Below, piece by piece: positions 1 through 4,828 of a DNA stretch of 25,321 bases (position 1 is the stretch's first letter; each line of letters opens with the position of its first letter). This DNA comes from a virus. The translations under genes and the position numbers were made by a program. The stretch lies in IMG/VR virus record IMGVR_UViG_3300009502_000187, positions 1 to 25,321 of that record; one strand, given 5' to 3'. The notes beneath the pieces are model-generated. The model searched no databases. It saw only the letters and a program-made list of their open reading frames with translations, and was not told the DNA's origin.

Positions 1-39
1 AATCGCTTCTAATAACTTTTGCAGTTTTTCTTTATTCAT
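1..39 (-). CDS. Start of a leftward gene cut by the window edge
   Basis: Only the first 13 codons (MNKEKLQKLLEAI) are visible, reading left off the window. The start is supported by its leader: the 22 bases at 44-65 are identical to the leader in front of the gene starting at 1293. It lies downstream of the methyltransferase gene, separated by about 45 bases, and is probably the next gene of the same leftward operon. The few lysine- and leucine-rich residues suggest a helix but do not allow a family call. Confidence 0.5.
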   Translation of the reverse strand, partial: MNKEKLQKLLEAI

Positions 40-84
40 AGTCTTATTTATTAAAAGTATTAAATCTAATATCTATAAGGGGGC

Positions 85-606
85 TTAAATTACAATATCA
101 CTTGCTACTTCGTTGCCCCATACATCCCATCCTTCTGTTTTTTGTCTTGCGAATAGTTCTATTCTATTCCCATTAGGATAAATTGTATTTATGATGTCCC
201 GAAAAACTTGTGGCTTCTTGCTGTGTTCCGTTCTTGCTTCCGAAACTACACTATCAAATAATTTTCTAACTTGTGGGGTGCATTTCCCTTTTGTGGCTAT
301 TAACAATAATTCGTGTCTGACAGAATTATAATGACCCATATTATGACTAATTTTATCCCATACGAAACTGCTTTTATATTTGAACCCCCACGCTTTTATA
401 ATTTCAAATACTACCTCTAACAATGGTGAAGTTACCCAGATAAATAATACGGCATCTTTTTCGGTTAATTCTTTTATAGGCAATTCGCACAACTGCTTGA
501 TACTCATTGTTGAATAGTGCTTGATACAACCTCCCAGCAATTTTGTATTCTGTTTGTCATTATAACTCCACGGTGGGTCTGCATATATTATTTGGTATTT
601 TTCCAT
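85..606 (-). CDS. MT-A70 family adenine-specific DNA methyltransferase
   Basis: This 173-residue protein has the MT-A70 catalytic motif DPPW at residues 10-13, preceded by the IIYA strand. It also has the family's conserved segments: TEKDAVLFIWVTSP (about 48-61), WGFKYKSSFVWDK (about 73-85), the RHELLLIATKG strand (about 98-108) and a C-terminal NRIELFARQKTEGWDVWGNE motif that closes the fold. It should transfer a methyl group from S-adenosylmethionine to N6 of adenine in DNA. Orphan enzymes of this kind in phages usually protect phage DNA from host restriction, and no restriction partner is visible here. Its start and upstream bases lie in a 38-bp repeat shared with the Cys-repeat gene at 2313. 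The length is normal for small phage members. Confidence 0.92.
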   Translation of the reverse strand: MEKYQIIYADPPWSYNDKQNTKLLGGCIKHYSTMSIKQLCELPIKELTEKDAVLFIWVTSPLLEVVFEIIKAWGFKYKSSFVWDKISHNMGHYNSVRHELLLIATKGKCTPQVRKLFDSVVSEARTEHSKKPQVFRDIINTIYPNGNRIELFARQKTEGWDVWGNEVASDIVI

Positions 607-637
607 AATTTTTATATTTTAATTATAACTTATCTAT
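600..637. repeat. 38-bp direct repeat, copy 1 (gene junction and leader)
   Basis: This stretch is identical to 2307-2344. Read on the minus strand it carries the last codons (IDKL stop) of the HNH gene and the AT-rich leader and ATG of the methyltransferase gene. The second copy carries the leader and ATG of the Cys-repeat gene. Both copies place the same untranslated sequence before a leftward gene, which suggests duplication of a translation-start module. Confidence 0.9.
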
Positions 638-1024
638 GAGGGCTAGCTTTCTATGATATTTTTCACGATGGTGTTTTATGCAGACCCAGTTTATTTCTAA
701 TGGTTTAGAGTAATCTTCGTGGTGAGCTTGAACTTTCATCTCTCCGCATACTTCACAAGGTTGTTTTATAATCTGACCTATTTTAATTGCGTACCTTGCA
801 AGTTGCCTTGCTCTCCATTTTTCAGGATACCTATCCATCATTTTTCGGCTCATTACGTTTTTCGCCTTTTTGTTTTTAGCGTAGTTTTTGTAGTATCTTG
901 TTCTATCAATTGACCGATAACAGTCTCTACAATCATAATTGTATCCGTCAATTTTTGCTTTATTTCGCCAAAATTCCGTAATAGGCTTAATTTGTTTACA
1001 CCTTGAACATTGTTTTTGTTGCAT
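623..1024 (-). CDS. HNH endonuclease with N-terminal zinc ribbon
   Basis: This 133-residue protein starts with a two-pair zinc ribbon (Cys6/Cys9 and Cys32/Cys35) followed by a basic helical linker. The C-terminal HNH (beta-beta-alpha metal) domain has Cys90/Cys93, then HHEDYSKPLE at 101-110 and the zinc-closing C115-IKHH pattern. HHxDYSKP followed by W-x-C-xx-HH is typical of small phage HNH nucleases. Such proteins are usually free-standing homing or DNA-nicking enzymes, and some assist packaging, although this one is far from the terminase. Its start lies inside the longer Cys-rich gene 853-1293, and its last four codons come from a duplicated 38-bp segment, so it may be a recent arrival. 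Confidence 0.85.
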   Translation of the reverse strand: MQQKQCSRCKQIKPITEFWRNKAKIDGYNYDCRDCYRSIDRTRYYKNYAKNKKAKNVMSRKMMDRYPEKWRARQLARYAIKIGQIIKQPCEVCGEMKVQAHHEDYSKPLEINWVCIKHHREKYHRKLALIDKL

Positions 1025-1293
1025 ACTTGTATTTTATCACACTCCTTAATGCTTTGCAAGTCCCACTCTCCAACTCCTTCGGGCTTAAATTCACAATCTT
1101 TATGATGTGCTTTACCCATATTGCAATTACACTTATCAAGGGTGTTGGTTTTACAGGTAGAGCAGATTTCAGCTTCGTTGCTTCTGCCACAAGTGTGTTT
1201 TCTTTCAAGACCGCCTGATATTCTATTACCAGCTTCTTGCTCACATCTTATGCAGTAATTTGTTTGACCTTCTTTTGTATCTTTGAATGGCAT
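853..1293 (-). CDS. Cys-rich protein, paralogue of the next gene, 3' end overlapped by the HNH gene
   Basis: This ORF encodes 146 residues. The first 95 or so look genuine: they contain CIRC, CSTC, a TLDKC segment, HHKDC and the signature KPEGVGEWD. Both TLDKC and KPEGVGEWD recur in the neighbouring protein at 1319-1597, so the two are paralogues. After about residue 90 the reading frame runs for 172 bases inside the HNH gene in another frame, and that tail is unlike the paralogue's. The simplest reading is that the HNH gene replaced the original 3' end. The Cys pairs suggest zinc binding, but the function is unknown. The start is backed by a leader that is repeated at 44-65. Confidence 0.6.
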   Translation of the reverse strand: MPFKDTKEGQTNYCIRCEQEAGNRISGGLERKHTCGRSNEAEICSTCKTNTLDKCNCNMGKAHHKDCEFKPEGVGEWDLQSIKECDKIQVCNKNNVQGVNKLSLLRNFGEIKQKLTDTIMIVETVIGQLIEQDTTKTTLKTKRRKT

Positions 1294-1297
1294 AATT

Positions 1298-1319
1298 TTA
1301 TTTATTAAAAGTATTAAAT
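1298..1319. repeat. 22-bp leader repeat (second copy at 44-65)
   Basis: These 22 bases are identical to 44-65. In both places the segment lies a few bases upstream of a leftward ATG (1293 and 39). Read on the minus strand it is an A/T-only leader except for one C, containing AATAAATAA and no Shine-Dalgarno. This second reused leader, distinct from the 38-bp one, suggests that translation starts here depend on an AT-rich context. Confidence 0.75.
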
Positions 1320-1597
1320 TATGGTTTCTTTTTTGTTGCCCGCTCCCCTTTCCACTTTGCCTTTTCTTGGAGGAGTAATGAAATCACCTTATCAACTACA
1401 AACTTCCTTACTCCTCTTGACTCTACAAATACAAAGTCTTCCATCAACTTATCCCACTCACCAACTCCTTCGGGCTTAACCTTATTTTGCGGACAAGAAG
1501 GATAGCCACCATTCTTATGTACTACTCCGTGTTTCGCACATTTATCAAGGGTATTTTTACATTGTTTGCAGGTTTTTGTTTTATTGTTGGTTGGCAT
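1319..1597 (-). CDS. Small Cys-rich protein with PEGVGEWD motif
   Basis: This 92-residue protein has a probable zinc knuckle (CKQC near residue 10, then TLDKC and SC) followed by KPEGVGEWD and a helical, basic C-terminus ending ATKKKP. It is a paralogue of the protein at 853-1293, and the C-terminal half seen here (KLMEDFVFVESRG and onward) shows what that one may have lost. Its stop codon overlaps the 22-bp leader repeat of the downstream gene, and it begins 3 bases after the Cys-repeat gene stops, so it is in the same leftward operon. I do not recognise a functional family. Confidence 0.75.
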   Translation of the reverse strand: MPTNNKTKTCKQCKNTLDKCAKHGVVHKNGGYPSCPQNKVKPEGVGEWDKLMEDFVFVESRGVRKFVVDKVISLLLQEKAKWKGERATKKKP

Positions 1598-1599
1598 AG

Positions 1600-2313
1600 T
1601 TATTGAATAATTGCCCGATAAGTTTTTCCCCCGACTTCTACTTTGACCTCTTGACCCTTTAGAGAATTATTTTCAATTTCCAACCCTGTAATTTTCTTGA
1701 ACATTTTTTCATCAAAGTTTGGTAAACCTTTAACCCACTCCTTAAATTCTTTGCTTGCAGTTTTCCAGCCTTCTTTCCAAGCATCTTGATAACTTAATAC
1801 TTTTAAATACCCTCCAATTTCTTTCCAAACACTTACGTTTTCTTTCTCGTCATCTGTAATATCTTTTTTATCAACCCACACTGAAACTGGGAGTTTAAAC
1901 GAAGGCTGTGAACTATATATTTTATCAAAGGTTTCTTTTGAAACGTCTTTATTAAAAATTCTATAATTCTTTTGGTAACCTTCTCCTTTACTTTCGTATT
2001 TTCCATCTCCAAAACAAAATATCATTCTTTCTGACATTTTTAACCCAGAAGAAAACTTGCAGGAGTTGCAGGAGTTGCAGAAGTCGCAGGAGTCGCAGGA
2101 GTAGCAGGAGTTGCAGGAGTTGCAGGAGTTGCAGGAGTTGCAGGAGTCGCAGAAGTCGCAGGAGTCGCAGGAGTTGCAGGAGTAGCAGGAGTAGCAGGAG
2201 TTGCAGGAGTCGCAGAAGTTGCAGGAGTTGCAGGAGTTGCAGAAGTCGCAGGAGTTGCAGAAGTCGCAGGAGTTGCAGGAGTTAATATTTTTGTAGTTTT
2301 TATTTGTTTCCAT
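1600..2313 (-). CDS. Protein with 25 tandem X-S/F-Cys triplets plus a C-terminal globular domain
   Basis: This 237-residue protein has two parts. Residues 11-85 are 25 uninterrupted triplets ending in Cys, with Asn, Asp or Tyr first and Ser or Phe second. Residues 86-237 form a mixed, probably globular domain with aromatic positions (SVWVDKKDITDDEKENVSVW, YQDAWKEGWKTASKEF) and a KVEVGGKTYRAIIQ end. A Cys every third residue would suit a metal-loaded or disulphide-linked rod, or a three-residue helical solenoid, but this is inference. Similar Cys-triplet proteins occur in metagenomic phages without an assigned role, as far as I know. It starts in the second copy of the 38-bp leader repeat. Confidence 0.85.
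   Translation of the reverse strand: METNKNYKNINSCNSCDFCNSCDFCNSCNSCNFCDSCNSCYSCYSCNSCDSCDFCDSCNSCNSCNSCNSCYSCDSCDFCNSCNSCKFSSGLKMSERMIFCFGDGKYESKGEGYQKNYRIFNKDVSKETFDKIYSSQPSFKLPVSVWVDKKDITDDEKENVSVWKEIGGYLKVLSYQDAWKEGWKTASKEFKEWVKGLPNFDEKMFKKITGLEIENNSLKGQEVKVEVGGKTYRAIIQ
2059..2283. repeat. 9-bp tandem repeat array encoding Cys triplets
   Basis: The array holds 25 head-to-tail copies of a 9-base unit that reads (AAC, GAC or TAC)-(TCC or TTC)-TGC on the minus strand. Units differ almost only at the first base of codon 1 and the middle base of codon 2, and TGC is invariant. Homogeneity at the DNA level indicates expansion by slippage or unequal recombination, so the copy number probably varies between relatives. 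Confidence 0.95.
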
Positions 2314-2344
2314 AATTTTTATATTTTAATTATAACTTATCTAT
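2307..2344. repeat. 38-bp direct repeat, copy 2
   Basis: This is identical to 600-637. Here the minus-strand sequence that encodes the end of the HNH protein in copy 1 (ATAGATAAGTTATAA) lies in the untranslated gap after the 45-residue gene at 2363-2500. The ATG at its other end starts the Cys-repeat gene. Confidence 0.9.
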
Positions 2345-2362
2345 TATTTTTCATATTATTTA

Positions 2363-2500
2363 TTAAGATTCTTTTTCTACTTTTTTAATCATACAAAATG
2401 TTCCATCCTGCTTGGTTTCTACAACCTCATACTCTTGGCTATTTAACAAATGGATTGCTGGGACATCTACATCTACGATTATTTGTATTGTTGTTTTCAT
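2363..2500 (-). CDS. 45-residue hypothetical protein
   Basis: The short ORF begins ATGAAAACAACA and ends TCTTAA. It encodes MKTTIQIIVDVDVPAIHLL followed by a charged segment with EYEVVETKQDGTFC and a lysine/glutamate-rich end. It fills the gap between the genes at 2515 and 2313 in the same direction and starts 14 bases after the upstream stop. The alternation of hydrophobic residues, then VVETKQDGTFCMI, suggests a small beta-rich fold. No family is recognised. It is called from position, codon use and operon fit. Confidence 0.65.
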   Translation of the reverse strand: MKTTIQIIVDVDVPAIHLLNSQEYEVVETKQDGTFCMIKKVEKES

Positions 2501-2514
2501 AGTTGTTTAGTTAA

Positions 2515-2739
2515 TTATAATAATTTAGGCTGGATATCGTCTGGTTTCCAGTCAAAATATACTAATCTGTATTTCCCCCGGCCGAACTTATCATCCATAT
2601 ATTCAGAATATCCTGTTGGTTTTTTACCATTCAAAGACATATATTCTGAACCACATTTAACTATCTGAGCCGGGTAATAGTATTTTTCAGGAAACGCTAT
2701 TTGTCCGTTAAATATTGTTTTAACTTGGATTGGCTTCAT
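2515..2739 (-). CDS. 74-residue hypothetical protein
   Basis: The protein begins MKPIQVKTIFNGQIAFPEKYYYPAQIVKCG and is rich in Tyr, Lys and Asp, ending with the beta-like run YRLVYFDWKPDDIQPKLL. Its start overlaps the 3' end of the NinB-like gene by 20 bases, which points to coupled translation within the leftward operon. There are no membrane segments or known motifs. The predominantly beta composition is all that can be said of structure. The competing plus-strand frame at 2450-2668 is rejected as antisense. Confidence 0.65.
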   Translation of the reverse strand: MKPIQVKTIFNGQIAFPEKYYYPAQIVKCGSEYMSLNGKKPTGYSEYMDDKFGRGKYRLVYFDWKPDDIQPKLL

Positions 2740-3061
2740 AGAAATTAAGTTGTTCTTCCGAAGGCCATTCTACGTGTATTCCTATTTTAGCAAGGTTACG
2801 ATTAAACTCATCATAGATATCAGACATTTCTTTAGTGGTTAGTTCGGATGTACTGCTTTTAAGATATTTTGCTTTGCCTAATGCTCGGAATACTGACTTA
2901 ACCGATTCGGCAGAATTATCAACTTCATTAACTGCTTGTAAAAGAACCCTTTGGGAGATACCGGCAAAGGTTAGTTCCTGTGCCAACATCTCACACCAGA
3001 GGTGCAAACTACGATTCTGCTGGTTAGTTCTTTTAGAAGTTTGGTTCTCCGTACTGTCCAT
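2720..3061 (-). CDS. NinB/lambda Orf-like recombination protein (tentative)
   Basis: This 113-residue protein has an N-terminal RTNQQNRSLHLWCEMLAQEL segment and, towards the end, SSTSELTTKEMSDIYDEFNRNLAKIGIHVEWPS. The first motif resembles the conserved QNRxxW core of NinB/Orf proteins, which bind single-stranded DNA and help load recombinases. The second, ELTTKEMxxxYDxxNRxL, recurs in many phage proteins found beside ssDNA-binding and annealing genes. It overlaps the zinc-ribbon gene by 29 bases and is followed by an overlapping small gene. The context (zinc ribbon, HNH, methyltransferase) fits DNA metabolism. Exact family membership is uncertain. Confidence 0.55.
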   Translation of the reverse strand: MDSTENQTSKRTNQQNRSLHLWCEMLAQELTFAGISQRVLLQAVNEVDNSAESVKSVFRALGKAKYLKSSTSELTTKEMSDIYDEFNRNLAKIGIHVEWPSEEQLNFYEANPS

Positions 3062-3491
3062 AGTTTCTTTGGTTATTTTCTTCCATATTGCTATCTTCGG
3101 TCATTGATTTTACTGTCTGTTGCCTTGTTTGTTTAGGATACCATACAACGTGTTTGCAATTAGGATTTGTGCAAAATGAACCAGACCACTGTCTGCCATT
3201 CTTAACCCCGGACTTCTCCTTCATTGGACTCCCACACTTTGAACAAGGCTCACTATTATCGCTGTTTATCGCTTTATTTGGGGTTGTAGCGAGTTTTTGT
3301 GCAAAACTGGTACTTTCGGTAGGTGCAGGGTATTTTTCGTGTAAACGACCATTTATTGCGTAGGCTAAATCCTCTAATTGTGAGAATACTATGGCATCTT
3401 TGCCTTGATATGAGCCACAAAGAGATGAAAATATACTTTGAAAACTTATACGCTTATCACGAGATTCCCACATTTTGTTTTCGTTTTCCAT
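3033..3491 (-). CDS. Zinc-ribbon protein, probably DNA-binding
   Basis: The 152-residue protein has an N-terminal domain (residues 1-55, with FQSIFSSLCGSYQGKDA and DLAYAINGRLHEKYP), a low-complexity linker and a zinc ribbon at 83-112: Cys83, Cys86, Cys107 and Cys112, with W and F between the pairs. This spacing resembles topoisomerase-type C4 ribbons that contact single-stranded DNA. The tail (130-152) is acidic and polar (MTEDSNMEENNQRNYGQ), like the protein-docking tails of ssDNA-binding proteins. It starts 1 base after the stop of the 78-residue gene and overlaps the NinB-like gene, a context suggesting a recombination or replication accessory protein. No catalytic motif is visible. Confidence 0.7.
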   Translation of the reverse strand: MENENKMWESRDKRISFQSIFSSLCGSYQGKDAIVFSQLEDLAYAINGRLHEKYPAPTESTSFAQKLATTPNKAINSDNSEPCSKCGSPMKEKSGVKNGRQWSGSFCTNPNCKHVVWYPKQTRQQTVKSMTEDSNMEENNQRNYGQYGEPNF

Positions 3492-3492
3492 A

Positions 3493-3729
3493 TTAGTTTT
3501 TGTTTAATTTTTCTAATTTCTCGGCAATATAATCTCTTGCTCCTTGAACATATTGTATTTGTGCGTGTTTTTCTGCTAAATCCATCAGTTCTTGCTTATC
3601 CATATCATCAATCCATTGGTCATATAAGTTATCGCAGTTATCTTTGGTTACTGGGACTCCACCATACTCATTCCCTTCAATAAGAATTTCCATTAACCTA
3701 TCTTCAAATGTTTTTATTTTAACTGTCAT
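3493..3729 (-). CDS. 78-residue hypothetical protein behind a structured leader
   Basis: The protein (MTVKIKTFEDRLMEILIEGNEYGG, then DNLYDQWIDDMDKQELMDLAEKHAQIQYV) is acidic and helical, without known motifs. Its ATG lies 7 bases from the end of a long RNA stem (3737-3826). The purine-rich AAAGGG that could act as its ribosome-binding site forms the 3' edge of that stem, so translation may be controlled by the fold. It is followed after 1 base by the zinc-ribbon gene, so any control could reach the whole downstream DNA-metabolism block. The function is unknown. Confidence 0.75.
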   Translation of the reverse strand: MTVKIKTFEDRLMEILIEGNEYGGVPVTKDNCDNLYDQWIDDMDKQELMDLAEKHAQIQYVQGARDYIAEKLEKLNKN

Positions 3730-3736
3730 ATATTTT

Positions 3737-3832
3737 CCCTTTCAGATCCATTCTGCCGATGTCCTCATACCTTGACCCGTTACGAGTGGTAGTATAAGTT
3801 TCCCGAGCAGAACAGATGTGGAAGGGCGTAAC
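3737..3832 (-). ncRNA. Structured RNA: 20-position stem, upper stem and apical pseudoknot
   Basis: Read leftward, 3826-3807 pairs with 3756-3737 in 18 of 20 positions (two of them G-U, two mismatches). Above an asymmetric internal loop, CTTATAC (3798-3792) pairs with GTATGAG (3770-3764). The apical loop exposes CGTAAC (3784-3779), which is complementary to GTTACG (3832-3827) just 5' of the long stem and would form a 6-bp pseudoknot. The G-U pairs become A-C mismatches on the other strand, so the minus strand is the likely transcript. The segment looks richer in G and C than its neighbours. It ends 7 bases before the ATG at 3729. It could be a riboswitch-like leader, a protein-binding site or a processed small RNA. 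It matches no family I recognise. Confidence 0.7.
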
Positions 3833-3844
3833 TGTTAATAATTA

Positions 3845-4045
3845 TTAATAAGGAGCGTCGCCGTTCTCTTTCCAAGATTCAAATAAATCATTTTCGGTGA
3901 TACTCATATCCTTACTTTCTAATCTTTCTATTAAGTTCTCTGTTTTAATGGCTTCGTTAAACTCTGCTTCTGATAACTTACCTTCTTGAAAGAATTTTAC
4001 TATTTGATTTTTTCTTTCTAATTTTTGTTTTAATTCTTTTGTCAT
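3845..4045 (-). CDS. 66-residue charged coiled-coil-like protein
   Basis: The protein is almost entirely charged and helical: MTKELKQKLERKNQIVKFFQ, then LSEAEFNEAIKTENLIERLE, with heptad-like Leu and Ile spacing. It is the first gene after the leftward promoter at 4094-4123, with an untranslated leader of about 40 bases. The structured RNA element follows it within the same transcript. An early regulatory or host-interaction role would fit its size and place, but nothing in the sequence proves it. Confidence 0.7.
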   Translation of the reverse strand: MTKELKQKLERKNQIVKFFQEGKLSEAEFNEAIKTENLIERLESKDMSITENDLFESWKENGDAPY

Positions 4046-4093
4046 TTTATTTTATAATATTTAATTTTATTTTGTTTAGCCGACCTTTAGTAT

Positions 4094-4123
4094 ATTGTAC
4101 TTTATAGTATAGACACCTGTCAA
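4094..4123 (-). promoter_or_regulatory. Leftward sigma70 promoter with palindromic -35 region
   Basis: On the minus strand TTGACA (4123-4118) and TACAAT (4099-4094) are 18 bases apart. The -35 lies in GACAGGTGTC (4121-4112), a palindrome with a GG centre. The 14 bases at 4112-4125 are identical to 4672-4685 at the other leftward promoter. Transcription would start near 4087 and read the 66-residue gene and the rest of the cluster. Confidence 0.65.
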
Positions 4124-4130
4124 TAACAGT

Positions 4131-4649
4131 TTATCCCCTGTTGTCCTTTTCCATTTTGTTGCGAGTCATTTCTAAATTCAAATGACATTTATGACAAAGA
4201 GTAATCATCTTATTCAAGTTTTTTCTATCACACTCATCTACACTTAAATAAGGAGCTTTACCATCAAATTCTTCATCGTTGTGGTGAACATCAAATCTTC
4301 TTTCTCCTACTTTCCATACCTTTCCACAGATTTGACAAGTATGGTTATCTCTAATTCTGATAATTTCTCTTAATCTTTCTCTTGTACAACTGGCCATACC
4401 TGTTAGCGCAGTTATATTCACTCCGGTGAGCAAATATTTTCCACCGATATTTAAGAGATAATTATTAATTTTTAAATTATCTTGAAACTTTTTTAATTCT
4501 TCTTTTTTAATAATAGATTCAGGTATAGGTGATTTGTATCCACTATATATTTGATGAACTCTTTGCCTAGTAATACCTAAAAATCTACCGACTTCGGCAT
4601 AAGTATATTTTTTGTTTATTAAATTTATAATTATTGTTTTTCTTTCCAT
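4131..4649 (-). CDS. HTH-HNH protein
   Basis: This 172-residue protein joins two domains. Residues 14-40 form a helix-turn-helix (YAEVGRFLGITRQRVHQIYSG), like the sigma-factor or resolvase-type domains in phage HNH proteins. Residues 90-165 form an HNH domain with Cys105/Cys108, the catalytic VHHNDE at 121-126 and Cys152/Cys155 with His156. The linker is basic. It is expressed from a promoter whose -10 box ends only 5 bases before the ATG, so the mRNA should be leaderless or nearly so. It may be a DNA nickase or homing-type nuclease. The HTH could also bind the palindrome in its own promoter, but that is only an inference. Confidence 0.85.
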   Translation of the reverse strand: MERKTIIINLINKKYTYAEVGRFLGITRQRVHQIYSGYKSPIPESIIKKEELKKFQDNLKINNYLLNIGGKYLLTGVNITALTGMASCTRERLREIIRIRDNHTCQICGKVWKVGERRFDVHHNDEEFDGKAPYLSVDECDRKNLNKMITLCHKCHLNLEMTRNKMEKDNRG

Positions 4650-4654
4650 ACCTT

Positions 4655-4683
4655 ATATTAATTTATTAATGGACACCTGTCAA
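4655..4683 (-). promoter_or_regulatory. Leftward sigma70 promoter giving a leaderless HTH-HNH transcript
   Basis: On the minus strand TTGACA (4683-4678) and TAATAT (4660-4655) have the ideal 17-base spacing. The ATG at 4649 is 5 bases past the -10 box, at or next to the predicted transcription start. The -35 overlaps the same GACAGGTGTC palindrome as the promoter at 4094-4123, so both are probably controlled by one regulator. Confidence 0.7.
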
Positions 4684-4716
4684 TAGTCTAAAAAACGAAT
4701 GGGGGATAACTCACTA

Positions 4717-4745
4717 TTGCATTACTTTTATGGTCATTGTAAAAT
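4717..4745 (+). promoter_or_regulatory. Rightward sigma70 promoter for the replication genes
   Basis: TTGCAT (4717-4722) and TAAAAT (4740-4745) are 17 bases apart. Transcription would begin near 4752, giving a leader of about 77 bases to the ATG at 4829. It faces away from the leftward promoter at 4655-4683, making this gap the divergent control region. It overlaps the upstream ATG at 4730, which argues against that start. Confidence 0.55.
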
Positions 4746-4762
4746 GTAAATATATTATTAGT

Positions 4763-4808
4763 CTTGTAGATATAGATAAGGGCATCTACTTACAAGGCGG
4801 GTGTCCTT
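4763..4808 (+). promoter_or_regulatory. Possible pseudoknotted leader of the replisome organizer gene
   Basis: GTAGAT (4767-4772) can pair with ATCTAC (4784-4789), and AAGGGCA (4778-4784) can pair with TGTCCTT (4802-4808) with one G-U. The pairs interleave, so they form either an H-type pseudoknot or two alternatives. The element ends 20 bases before the chosen ATG. The stems are short enough to arise by chance. Confidence 0.3.
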
Positions 4809-4828
4809 TTCTTTATCGCAAAAAATAT

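Noticed and set aside
996-1244. 82-residue minus-strand ORF
   Set aside because: It is a different frame of the Cys-rich gene at 853-1293, whose Cys pairs and KPEGVGEWD motif are shared with a paralogue.
2059-2283. Tandem array considered as CRISPR
   Set aside because: Units are 9 bases with no unique spacers and encode Cys triplets in a continuous frame.
3737-3826. Hammerhead-type ribozyme considered for the structured RNA
   Set aside because: GGGAAAC is present, but the CUGANGA core and the three-stem arrangement are not.
3730-3848. Open frame of about 39 codons on the minus strand ending GRMDLKGKIYDS
   Set aside because: It has no ATG, GTG or TTG start that gives more than a few codons, and the DNA is better explained by extensive base pairing.
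4730-4828. Longer start for the replisome organizer
   Set aside because: The added 33 residues are unlike the family, overlap the likely promoter, and the family normally begins at MANRRMFS.
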